From Odiellus spinosus (lineage: Eukaryota > Arthropoda > Arachnida > Opiliones > Phalangiidae), in assembly GCA_963920705.1 (NCBI GenBank), contig OY987233.1:7616001-7680000 (forward strand): a DNA stretch of 64,000 nucleotides. Reading direction: 5' to 3'. Shown here one piece after another: positions 1 through 13,600 of this stretch (its first letter is position 1; each line of letters starts with the position of its first letter). The position numbers and the translations under genes are program-made. The notes beneath the pieces were generated by a model. The model was not told the origin of the DNA, made no database searches, and saw only the letters and a list, made by a program, of their open reading frames with translations.

Positions 1-1560
1 TTTGGCGCCATCTCCTACTAACAAAGACAACTGATCTCACGGCCGCCGCGCCGCGTAACGTATTACGTAATCTTATGCAACGCTTAGATGCAGCGAGCAG
101 CGTTATGCGTACCGCGTACGCGTACAATGGATCGGTCTCGGAAGTCGGGCTAGTTTCATAATCATATTTTTGGAATTCCGTTTAACTTGTCAGAGACAAT
201 AAAAGTAAATAATAATATTTATTTTTCAACAAAGAGTTGAAAGCAACCACTATTCTGAGTGCTTGCCGGACTAATAATAGTTAAGGTAGTATAGTCTTAA
301 GCCTTTAAGATTAAATGGATTCAACCTTGAAAATAGGATGATGTATGCCTAGAAATTTGACAGATAAGGAAGGTAAGATTTCCCAAAATAATAATTTAAT
401 AATTAAAATAATTAAAACTGGCCTTTCTAAGCCTAAATTTCATGACTTGCTATGACCTGTGCAATGCTTTTGACGTAATTAACATAATAATATTATACTA
501 TCTAAAGTATCCAAATAGTTATGCCCAAAAGTATGAGCTTATATTGAAAACCATGCCCTTTAGGATATAATGTATTGTTACCATGCGCTTTGTTTTTCGA
601 TAAGAGTGGGGATCAAAGTGGCAAGTTCAGCAAACCTTTCTTTCATTGAGTTGCATAAGCTTAAGTAATTTTCAAGGTATGAAGCAATGAAACTTACGGA
701 ATTCTATGTATGTGTTACTGTTATCTTTGCAAAGCTAAGTTAAAGTTGGTTTTGTCAAAAATCCGAGCGGTAGAAAAATGGAAGGATGTAAATTGCTGTG
801 ATATATCAAAGAAGTAGGCTGTAGAAATGAACGGATTCTTTAGGGAAGGTTGGGTCACGGTGAAGTGGGGTTTAAATTTGAGTTGGTGATTTCAACACTT
901 TGAAGATACAATAATATCAACTTTTTTAAGTTGTAATTTTGTCGGCTAGATGATTGTATTGATTCAGACCACGCATTCATTAGAGCCGAATCTATACCTA
1001 AACCAACTTAACACAACCTAACCTCTTCCATTTTGACCGAAAATAATGTTTCAGGTTGGGCTTAAGGATGTTGTGTCTGAAATGAATATGGTCATTTCCC
1101 ATTTTGTTTTGTCTGGCCCATCTGTTTTTCTGGCCAGCCATTTGTGAGCCCAAATGGAAGCAGAAATAGAAGCTAGCAGTAAGAAAGACTCGGAAATGGG
1201 GGTAGAATTTTCTTTTACCCTTTAACAAAAAATATATATGGCCACTTTTTTAGAAAATCATGGGCTTATGGCTCTATTAATTCCCTTGTTTTCCTATGAA
1301 TATCATCCAATAGAAAACCAGATACACCCATGTTAGTTAGATTATATTAGTACATGTACATGTTTTCTGGAAAATGATCAATACTCATTTTAAAAGCAAC
1401 GTAGTGAAATATAACACCCTAGCGTTTACTGACATGTAATCTGTTTAAGGATTGAAGATTAAAATACTTGTAATACGAAGTATTTTGGCTTACTTTGATT
1501 TTCTAGATTTAGAAGTATAATTGGGATTAACTGATGCCAATGTAAAAATCATTTCTTGTA
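1..1560. other. Upstream region of the ABCA gene
   Basis: No protein-coding exon is recognised here. The first about 130 bases are clearly richer in G+C and CpG than the rest (runs such as GGCCGCCGCGCCGCG at about 41-55), which could be a promoter or first non-coding exon, but no TATA box or initiator can be argued. A pyrimidine-rich stretch ending in TTGTAG at 1561 looks like a splice acceptor. The start codon exon may therefore have its untranslated leader spliced from further upstream, possibly from the GC-rich block. This is inference from base composition and one splice signal. Confidence 0.4.
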
Positions 1561-1610
1561 GATCGTATTTTTTTCTCAAAACGTACAATAAGAAGAGCGT
1601 CCTAAGCAAG

Positions 1611-4600
1611 ATGGGCTTCCTCCAGCAGTTGATCCTTATTATTTGGAAAGGAGCTTTGATGCGAAAGCGTCATTTCATCGTAACTGCTTTCGAGTTGCTG
1701 ATTCCCTTATCTTTAACATTTCTTTTCGTCTACTTGCGTTCTCTCGCTGGATCCATGAAAAACTACACTCCCAGTGACGGTCAATCCTCCAGATTTCATA
1801 ATTTCACATCCTTCGACCCGTATCCCGTCAATCGCTTAAGTTATATGAAAGATGCGAAGATATTTTATGTTCCCAATAATACATTAGCTCAAGATTTACT
1901 CCAACAAGCGATTGCAAAATATTCTGATGAAAGTAAGTGATATTAAACAGTCATAATTTTTATTAATACACTGTACTAATTTATCACTTAAAATGACTCT
2001 TTTCAGCCCCGATTTTTAAAGGGTTTAATTCAGAAAAGGAACTGATCGCGTATTACTTGAAAGACAATGTACGCCCAGATTATGATGATATGCCCAGGCC
2101 TAGCTATAAATATTATAACTACTACGGCTTTACTTTTAACAACCTGGATAATGGCTTACCTGACTGGTTGGATTACAAAATTCGTATAAACGACTACTTT
2201 CAAACAAAGAGCAAATTCAATGATTTTTCAAATTCTGATGGACCAAATAGATATGAAAGTAAGTTTTAAATATTTAGTACTCGTTTTCGTAGAGTAACTC
2301 AATTGAATAGGTAATTCTAAAGTCTCTCTTCTAATTTACATTATTTATCTGTTAATCTTGGTATAATCAATACTCTTTATCAAAAGGGGATTACTTTCTA
2401 TCCCATTTTGTCTTTATTTAATCTTTAACTTATACTTGATAAGAATTACTATTAGGATTAGGATTTATAACGAGTACTCGTTAGGCTCAGTCTTTGAGTA
2501 CTCGGTATAAATCTCTTAAGAGTAGTTATACTTACTCGTAGATTACTCAGTATAAATTATTTTTAATGATTAATTGTTAAAGTATATGATATATAATTGT
2601 TAAAGTATTTCATAACAAGTAGTCTTTATATATACTCTTCGAGTACTCATTATACTTTTTGTGATTAATCGTAAATAATGAGTACTCGTTAGACTTAACT
2701 TTTCGAGCACTTGTTATAAATCATATAAAATGAGTTCTCATTATTCTTACTTTTAGATTACTCTGTATATAAACCCTTACCAAAAAAAAGTTGGTCTTAA
2801 GAGGTCTTCGGGTTAGACTTTAAGACTTCCCCAAGACCTTTGTAGTGTTCTTGAAGACCTCTTCAAATCAGACTAACTTTTTTGGGTAAGGGAATCATTT
2901 ACAATGATTAATCTTTAAAAATATTTAAAGAGTACTACTCCTAAAATATACTCTTTGAGTAATATCAGGAGTAACATAATAAAACCTCCCTTCGGGAGGG
3001 AAGTATACAAGCGAGCATATTTACTCGGGACATCCGCGTACCACTAATTCCAACGCGCATCAATACACCGTAATAAGGCTAGCAAAAAATAGCGCCGCCG
3101 CCGTGAAACCAGTCAGCGTTGCCAGATCAAAAGTCTTAAATTATGATACCTGGTTCCAAAAATTATCGATTTTTCTAGAAAATTATAGTACACTATATTT
3201 TTGGCGCGAATTTTGAATTCAAATGCAAATATATATGACGTCGCCCACGAAAATGTTATTTTGTTATGAAAAAACTCTATAACAGCCTACACTTCACTTG
3301 CAGTGGCACGCAGGGAGCCTAGCGGCAGTTAAAACACAACTTATATCCCTATTGCCAAGGCTAACTCGGAGCTCTCTGGCTAGCCTATCACACGCTTTGC
3401 CTATATAGAAATACAAAAGCAGTAGGTTGTGGATCCCTAAGAGAGGAGTAATACTAAGAGGGGGCCATGAGACGAAGCACAAAGTTGACTAAAATCAAAG
3501 TTTTCGATATGAAACCGACTATTTAAAAATTATCGCACAATTATCGGACAAACGCACAAATTATCGCAAAAAGCGTACTATATAGTACGCCGTTGAAATT
3601 ATAGTACGCCCAGAATTTTTTCTTTAAATTATCGAAATGTACTATAATTATAGTACGTCTGGCAACGCTGAAACCAGTTAGTATTCTTGCGCGTGATAGC
3701 GTCGTCTGAATCATGATTATACAAGGTTTTTCGTGATCCGTATGGGAAACTGAGGATTCTAGTCTTTTTTTATTATAGGTTTGATTAAAAATTTAATATT
3801 ATGGGAGAGTTATTCGATACGGCCGCGAATAAATGTTTATCCGTAATCACAAACCCAGAGTTTTTAAGACAAATACCAAAAGGTAAAATTCTGGACTTAC
3901 AATCATAATACTAGGCGTAGGCTTAGCTGGAGGACAATATAAAAGTAATTTATAATGGTTTTCTTACTTGTTTCGATAATTTCTTCCTGGGTTCTCCTTC
4001 TTCAATTTCATACGACACAGATCTACGTTTACAAAAATATGTCTGTGTACTTTTATTTACCATATCCTTCAAAAAGGTATTGCACTGCGTTTCGGCATCC
4101 ATCTTAATTCTTTTTCTTATCGGGGTCACCAAGACGGTATCAGCTGATCACTGAACTACTTAGCAACGACCATAGCAAAGACTATACTTTCAGTTGCCTA
4201 GTCCACGCGCGCTATCGTCTATATATGGTATTTGGTGGAAAGAGGATATCCCGCAACTTTTAAATTGCGTCTATGGGGCGTTGTATACTTCCCTCCCGAA
4301 GGGAGGTTTTAATATGTTACTCCTGGTAATATGCATTTATAATGATTACTCGATAGAACTAATCTTCGAGTACTCATTCTAATAAACTTATAACGACATA
4401 CTCTCTTCAAGTACTCGCTAAAACATGAGTACTCATTCTATCCACTTTATGAATACTCAGTAAAATGTAAAACGATTTCTCATTGAATCCACTTTTCAAG
4501 TTCTCGATAAACTAAGGGCCAACATATCTAATTTCAAAATTAGTATTTTAATTCCTAATAAATATAAGTTTTTCAATATTCTCTAATCAAATCAACCTCC

Positions 4601-7600
4601 GCAGCTGAATTCTGACTTAAAAGCTCATTATTTTAAACAAAATTTCAGGCTATTATTCAACAAAGTTTTGGGAATTTCAATCAGCAATCGATCAAGCTTT
4701 TATTGATCTTAAAACTACTGGCCTGAAAAAAACACCGGTGAGTATTTTAATATTTAACTGCGTTAAGGTTTTGGGTAAAACCACAAATCTGAGGTTCTCT
4801 AATCAATTGTCTCGCGCCACCTTAATAATCCGGCTTTTATAACCATTTAGGTGATACATCAATACTTGCAGCGATTTCCTTATCCCGAATATGTAGAAAG
4901 TTACAGCTCCATTGGTAAGTAGTTATTGATTTACAAGTTCAAGATTCAGAGAGATTCAATTGAGACAACTTAAGAAAACTCTATCGGGTTCCAAGACTCG
5001 AGATTCAATAAGAAATATTTGGTTTTTTGAGTCCTTAAAAAACCGGACTTCAAGACTCGAGAATGTTTTTGAGTCCCCAAAAAACCTGACTTCAAGATTC
5101 GAGAACATTTTTGAGTCTTAAAAAAACTCGATTTCAAGATTTGAGAGCATTTTTTTTGAGTCATTAAAAACCTGACTTCAAGACTTAAGCCTTGACTCAA
5201 AAATATTTGAGTCCTGAAAAATCTTGATCAAGACTTGAGAACGTTTTTGAGTCCTAAAAAACCCTGACTTCAAGGCTTGAGAACATTTTTCGAGTCATTA
5301 TAAGACTTGACTTCAAGATTCAAGAATGTTTTTGAGTCCTAAAAAACCTGACTTCAAGATTCAAGAATTTTTTCAAGTCATAAACCTGACTTCAAGACTC
5401 GAGCCTTGATTCTAGAACGTTTTTGAGTCCTGAAAATCTGACTTTACTCTTTCAGGTATAGCCACTTTTATCGCCTATATTGTGGTTTACGGTTTATCAA
5501 CTCTAGCTACAGTCTTTGTTAAACGTATTGTTGATGAAAAGGTTAATCGAGCTAAAGTAAGTATAGCAACGCTCTTTTTTTTTTTTCTTCGTAGGCTTTG
5601 TAGGCTTTGTGTGCAGCCCTAAAAATGACGGCACGTCCGTTAGAAACAAAGCCTTGTTAAAATGATAATGGAGGTGAAAAAAGTTTTTTTTTTTTTTTAT
5701 TAGTAAAAGCTTATAAAAGTTTCCTTTAATTTACAGTCGATTAACATTTCAAAGAGCAGATTTGAGCCTGCTAAGCCTAAGTTCATTTTTATGAGGATAA
5801 AAATTACAGAATAACGAGAATATCTTCCTTATGAAGATGGAGTAACCCCATACATTAACGAGAAACTTTGCTGAGTTTCAATAATGTTTATATTAATAAC
5901 CATCCTAATTGATTAAAAAACACTATACTCTTTTTATTACGTCTTTCAAGTAAAGGCTGGTCCTTTATCACCCCTTACAAGTGCAATTCTCCTTTACGCA
6001 GTAAATTTACCTTCATGGGCCTTATAATTGTATCAGGAAGAGACTTTCACGCGACCCGCCGCTTGCTTTTTTAAAGTAGATTTGATTCAGGTTGTGTCAA
6101 ATTGATCTCACGCCAAGCACTCAAATAAATAATCACAAGGAATTGAAACAAATTCCTCCAAATACTAAATAGTGACCAAATGTAATAAAAAAAATTAAAC
6201 AAAAGTAGACCAAAGGCATTTTAAATTTAGCTCTAGACTACTTTTGCTATAGTCAGGCTATTTCATTTGATCTAATTGGACGAATTCTGTTGTAATTTTT
6301 CAATTTGGACCATTTTGGACCAAATTTGAAGATTTTTCTCTATTGAGTAAGCCAATTCCTTTTCGTTATAAAAAGTAAAACTGACGTCACACATATAAAA
6401 ACAACCTAGGGAATTTTTTCAATTTCTAAAGGCGAACTTGAAGTGAGATCAGTTTGACAAGGCCTGAATCGAGTGGTTGTGTGTCTACTTAACCGCTTTT
6501 ATCTTTTTACTTCAGGAACTAATGAGAATGATGGGCATGAATGATTTTGTCTACTTTACCGGGATATTTATGAACACTTTCATCATTATGTTTATCATTG
6601 CGAGCATTATGAGCATACTGTTTACCATAAATATAGCGCCAGATGTTGCCGTGTTAGATTACACGGATGGAAGCCTCTTTTTCGTGATTTTATTTCTCTA
6701 CATGATCAATGCTCTGCTCTTTTGCATGGCCATCTCTACTTTCTTCAATAAATGTGAGTGTTTAAAATATAATGGCGTCGTCCCTTTAAATGGCTACAAT
6801 TAAACCTAGTTTCAATGAATTTCTGAGGGGAGGTGGGGAGAACCCATTTCACTGTAATAGCAAGGCCTCGGCTTTTCAGAATACATAGTGGACTAAGTTG
6901 CAATGAAGTGCTGGTCGGATCTGATTATTTCGCAAGGTTCGCTTACCGATTACAATTATATGTACTTTCAACACTCACTTTTAAGTTTATGCGGTAACAA
7001 AAGACTGAAGTAGAAAATCAGGAGACTCTTGTACAGAGAAAAGTTACACGACAATTAAGTAACGTGTGCACGAGTAATAGTTGAAAGTAATTCTCGATGG
7101 ACTTTGTGAACCAATCTTGGCGATTATTTATAAAAGTAATCAAATCCACGCAGCCCTCTTACTAGGCCTTTGGGATGCAGTGGATGATGGAAATATTTAT
7201 GGTAACTGATTATAATTAAAGGGTAATATTCCTACTGAAGCTCGTTTTGCTAAAACTAGGCCTATATCTAATTGAAAATAACAAAAGAAGAGTCAAAATG
7301 TTACGTTATAAGTGATATTATTTTTCTTGCAGCTGTTTTGGCTGCCATCGTAACTTTTATGGTATGGTGCGTTAGTCACTCTGTTCCCACAAATCTATTA
7401 GACCCAATTGGCATGGGAGGAAAATATGCGCAGTTGAGCCTTGGTGCTAAGCTTGGCACGTCTTTACTACCTAACTGTGCCATTCATTGGGCCTGTAGAA
7501 TTATTGCTATCTACGAAAACAATCGTACGCAATTATTTTTTTAAAGGGGGTTTAAAGGGAGGCTATGAAGATAAGTAACGGGTTATTTTTAATCTCTTAT

Positions 7601-10600
7601 TAGTCATTCACCTACTATTTGAGTCCAAAGATCTTGAAAATTTTATGTTTAACATTCCCTAATCAATTGAAAATAACCATTTTTCTTCATTAACCCTTTA
7701 AATGGACCAGGAAACATGACAATATCGAGTTAATCAGTTAATAGGGTAGAAAACATGCAAAAAAAAACGAATAAAACATCAATTTTGGTCATAAACGGAC
7801 AATTTTGCTTCCAAAAATGATTTCTTAAATCTGTTAAGCTCTAAATATTTAATTATAAATAAACGACTTACCGAATCGAGGACAATATTAATCTTCCTAC
7901 CCTGATGAAATAATTCACTTTTACGCTCGGAAAATCTTTCTCTGATTAATTTTACACTAAGCCTAATTCGTGACTAATTCTGTTTGAAAGTAAAGAACAT
8001 TGGAGGCGCTCTTTTGACGCGAGCTTTACCATGGTTACACTCTGAGTTGGTGCATCGCGAATGCTAGAGAATCTTTAATTTATTTTAAACTTGATTGGCC
8101 ATTGAAATGATTGAACTGCTTTGAAATTTAAATAGTTTTGAGCGTTGTTTTTATTTTTTGATAGTTCGAACTCGCATATATTTTGAGATTTGTTTCAAAT
8201 GACCTGTTTTAACTAAATTAACAACAAGAATTAAACATTTGGGAAACAGGTTTCTTGGTCCCTTAAAAGGGAGAATGCAACCTAACAACAAGTAATTTTA
8301 TTTATCAATTCCTTATCGTTTAAAAAGGCCTAATGAAACCGTAAAAAAATTAACAAACAAAAACTAGAATTATAAAACTTACCATCAAAATAGGCTTAGT
8401 TGGATTCATTGAGATCCTGAACTCCCCATATAAGGACTAGTGACTGATGACATTGATCAATGGCCCTTATATTGGGAATGCATGATATCCGTGAATCCAG
8501 CTGGTGGATTAGACTTATTTAAACTATAAGGTATCGATAAAAAATCACTTGTTCTTAGGTTGCATTCTCCCTTTAATGATTCAGCAGCCCAAGACTTTGA
8601 AAATAGTTAATTTTCTCCATTTTGTTACTTATGTTTAGAGGAAGGAGCATCGTGGTCTAATATTAACAAACCCGCTAGTCCCGATGACACTTTGACAATG
8701 GCGATGGTACTGGGAATGATGTTAGCTAACATACCAATCTATATGTTCATCATTTGGTACGTGGATAACGTCTGGCCGTGGCAATTTGGAATCCATAAAA
8801 ACCCTGCTTACTTGTTCATGGTAATGTTAAATCCTTTTTTATTTTTATTCTTATTTTTTGTTAATTCTAAGCAAAATTACTAGTATCAGCAGATATTGTA
8901 ATTTAACCAATGTGATACCGATACCGCAATTTTAAGAAATGAAACCAATATTTAATTAGGTAAAATAACTTGAAAGTGAAGAGTAACTATTTACAATTCT
9001 CAGTTATGTAATGATGAAGATATCGCTAATTGAGCGGCTAAATCTTCCTCTAGATCAGATGCGGATATATTGATAGCCAGTGAGTTAAATTCTTCATTTA
9101 ATACTACTAGTTTTATGAGGCCATTTAACTTCCAAAGAACCATTCTTACAAATCTCGGCACCATTCTCTTAATGCTAAATTTCAACTGAATTTGCGAACT
9201 GTCTACTATATATTAAATAAAACTCAACTGAAATTTATGGCATCAATTTCTTTTGGTCACGCGCACCCAGATTGGATAGTTTACTCCTCAAAACAAGTTA
9301 GAAAAGACCGCCATATGCCCCCTCCAAATATTGTTATTGGTTTATAAAATATCGGTATCAGTAATTCCCAGAAGCCAATATAAAAATTACTTAAAAGTTT
9401 TTTAACCTTCTGATTTTTAGCCAAGTTATTGGTGTCCAAATAAGCAGTCAATGAAGGGTTCTTATAGCGCTAGTTTTGATGAATATCCTGTCGATAAGGC
9501 CTACTTTGAAGAAGTACCCCCTGAAACGGAGCCAGGAATAATATTGAAAGCTATATCGAAAATATTTGGCTCTGGTAACTCGAGAAAAGTTGCTGTGGAT
9601 TCAGTATCCCTGTCTATGTACCAAGGTCAAATCACCGTTCTTTTGGGACACAATGGAGCTGGAAAGACTACAACTATGAATGTGTAATTATTTTTTTACA
9701 TTTACTCTGTAATTTAAATACTAGTAATAATGGAACATTATTGATTAACATTAGCGTAATCTTTCGACATATTATGGATTAGATTTATGGCAAACAATGC
9801 CGATATTTCTGAGAATTTATAACCAATATGCTTTGAAATAAGCTGAAGCAACTGATAGCAAAAATTTTCAGTTCTCGGTAAACGCAATTGTGTTTAATTT
9901 TTACGTAGTTTGACTGGATTATACGAACCATCTTCTGGAACTGCAATTATCAATGGGTTTGACATCCTAACCGCAACAAAGGCGGCTCGCAGAAGCCTCG
10001 GCTTATGCCCGCAACACAACGTCCTTTACGACAATCTAACTGTTGAAGAACACCTGAAATTTTTTGCCGGTGTAAGAAATCCATCTAATGATTCACTCTC
10101 TAAGATTTAAATCCATGTTTTATTCCCTAATATCGTTTAAACAATTTATAGTTGAAAGGACTAAATTTTTCTCAAATGCCTAGCCAAGTGGATTACATTC
10201 TTAATCTATTAAATTTATCTGACAAGAGACACACTTTATCGGCTGCCCTCTCTGGAGGCATGAAACGAAAACTATCTTTAGGCATCGCCATCATTGGTGG
10301 CTCCAAAGTTTTAGTTTTAGATGAGCCCACATCGGGAATGGATCCGCAAGCACGAAGGGCCGTTTGGGACCTTTTGCAGACTATACGAACGGAGAGAACT
10401 GTCCTATTAACGACGCATTACATGGAAGAAGCTGACGTTTTAGGTGATAGAATTGCCATCATGGCTGAAGGAAAAGTTCAATGCTGCGGATCCCCTCTGT
10501 TTTTGAAACGAAAGTTCGGTAAGTCAGCTTTCATTATTTTTTATCTTTCGTATGTTAAAAATTGCGTAGGTAAAAACAGCCTTGCAGATTTTTTAAATTT

Positions 10601-13600
10601 CTAATGACTAATTTTGCGAGTTTGGCGCGCAAGATCAATTTGACAAGGCCCCAATTGAGTTAGCTTGCTTATCTACTAAACCTATGTTGATTTAACCTAT
10701 TCACTATATTAATATATTACAATGGTATTTTATTTCGACAGGTGCTGGCTATAATTTGAAATTCTCTAAAGGCGACGATTTTCTGACTCAGAAAGTAACA
10801 AATACTATCAAAAGTTATGTCCCAGACGCTCTCTTAAACACTGAAACAGCTAGGGAAGCTTGTTATATTCTACCAACTAACGATTCTGAACCCTTCGCCG
10901 ATATGTTTGATGAAATTGAAAGAAACAAGAACGAATTAGATTTCCATTCCTTTGGTTTATCTATAACAACCATGGAAGATGTTTTCATCAAGTAAGTTCA
11001 ATCTTTTTTTTTCAAAAGGATGGTAGACTCCTGAAACAAGTTATTTTTAATCAATTTGGGGTGTTAAAATATGTGTTAAAAGTAAATACATTAAAATTTG
11101 CCATAAAGGTTTTGTGTTTGCGTTTTTGAAATTTACGAGCCATTTCAAAAGGATAAACGGAACGGAGCCATTTCAAAAGGATAAACTCAATTACCAACAC
11201 TAATCCGAGAGTTTATTAGAAAATGTGCATGCTTTATGGTTCAATTGGTTCACGCGCCATTTTTGCATGATATTTAATTGGCATCAGTAACTCATTTTTC
11301 TTGAGAATTTTTCCTGTCTAAAATTTCAAGCATATTTAGGCTTAGCGATTCTTTGATAATTAACTGTAAATTACCATGAAACCTTTGTGACGAGTTTGAT
11401 ACAATTTTATGCATATTTTAACAATACAAATCAATTCAAAATAAGAATCTGGTATTCGTTTAATGTAGATTAAAAATTAAAAAAAAAATCTGATTTATTT
11501 TACAAAAACTTTTTAGAGTTGGACAGCTATCAGAAAAGGCACTCGATGATGACACGGGAAAAGGAGATAATGGACAGCCTGATAATGTTGAAAACGATGC
11601 CCGTAAGTGTCACACTGTAAAATTATTAGTGTTGGGCTAAAACTGATACTCTGTGTTTTACCAACATTTCCTATTAGTTTCGAATTACCTGTACTGATAT
11701 TTAAAAACCTGATACCTTAAAAGATCTAATGAGATCGCTTTTTGACTTTATAATGAAAATAAACCAATGCCCTTTGGGTTTTGATAAAGCGAAGAGTTTT
11801 TTCAGTTAAAATTTTAAACTTCACGCAGGAGAAAGAAAGCTTAGATTTGGAAATATTTCAAGAATAATAACAGTTAATACGGAACCTGGAAAAGTCGGGG
11901 ATTACTAAAAGATGGAAAAAAGTCAGGGAGAAGTCAGTTATTTAAAAGAATATTGTAGAAAGTCAGGATATCAGTATCGGATCGGTTAAATTGCGATAGT
12001 GCCCAACACTAAAAATTATTATTTATTTCAATTAATGATGATAGTAAAAATATTTTCAGGCGAAAGTATTATCATAAGTAGACCTTTAGTCGGAATGGAT
12101 TTATTCATATCTCAAGTCAAGGGTCTTTTGTTAAAAAGATTTCACGATACTAAGAGATACAAAGGATTTCTTTTATTCCAATTTTTATTACCCATTGCTG
12201 TATGTGCTCTCCTTCTGTACATCATCACGAAGATTGAAGACTCGGTTAATCAGGATAACCAGCCGCCTTTGGAACTAAATTTGGGCAAGCTCTACGGTGA
12301 CAATATAGCTTTTTATTTTGGAAATACACCAGACTTTGAAAATAAATATAAAACGATGTTGGAACTAAACAAAGCGAGCGCTTCGATGAACCTGGAACCA
12401 ATGGTTATGGCTCTTAAGGCTGGAAATAGCAAACTAATCGATTACAAACATAAGTATCTAGTATCTGGTGGTATAACGCAACATTTGGATTCGGTTGGTC
12501 AAAGTTTCAACTTGACATCATATTACAATGGAGAACCCTATCACATTGCCGCCATGTCAATTAACATAATGAATAATGCGTTATTGAGATACTTAACTGG
12601 AAAGGATAATGTTGGAATCACAACTACCAATCATCCTCTACCTAGTTCCAGCGTTAAAAACAGCCCTATGAATGAAATTTTTGAAATTCCCATTAGAATA
12701 ATTTACTGCGTTCTATTCCCAAGCGCTTTATCTTTCCTCAGCGCTAGTTTCGTTTTATTTCCCATTCACGAACGAGTAACCAAATCAAAACTTCTTCAAC
12801 GCATGACTGGTATTGGTGGAATAACTTTCTGGGGAATGCATTTCCTTTGGGATTATCTCGTATTTATTTTGGCCGCTCTCGCTCTCATAGCCACGTTTGC
12901 TATCGGAAAACCTGATATATATACCAATAATGACGGGGCTCTTGGTAAGTAAAATTTATTATTCACTTAAAATAGAAGTATACACTGAGGATTCTTATGT
13001 AACGTCATAATTTGAATATCGCTTTACCAGGAGCTAGAAAGTGTTAAGATAATTAGAGAAATACTCGAAAAATGATTTTTTGCTGACAATCATTAAAATT
13101 GCTACCCGTTAATCCGTTATTACTGGGGGGGGGGGGGGGGATAAAGGCTTTGATGTCATAATTTGAATACTGCTTTACCAGGAACTAGAAAGTAGCCAAG
13201 GCTTGTTTTTCCCCTTCCTTTAAGAACTAAATAATACTTCGAGATTGTGAGTTACGCTACAGAATATTTGGGAAAACACTCGGTAGAAGCCAAAAATCTT
13301 AGAACCATTTCATGTTTTGTTTCAAATGGAAAGTACCATCTTATATGGATACATAAGAATTCCCAGTGCTTGCTCCAATTTTTTTCTTTGTAATGCAGAT
13401 TTTGAAAGATTTAATACGTAATTTATAGGCTCCTTGTTCCTGTTGTTGCTGCTCTACGGATTTAGTGCCATACCTTTCAATTACATTCTTTCACTTCGAT
13501 CCGCAAAACCATCTTCCGGTTTCATTTTTGCTTCTAGTATTAGTTCTATCGCAGGTTAGTGGTCTTTTTAAGAAAGGAAATGTATTTAAAAGGAGAGAGG

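Noticed and set aside
2400..2770. Possible clustered repeat with GAGTACTCGTTA motifs (CRISPR-like or satellite)
   Set aside because: Spacing is irregular and units are only partly similar; an AT-rich degenerate intron stretch with scattered GAGTACTC words is all that can be supported.
4970..5200. 76-codon reverse open frame with repeated [16 protein letters not shown] units
   Set aside because: Reads the intron 4 tandem repeat; no independent gene evidence.
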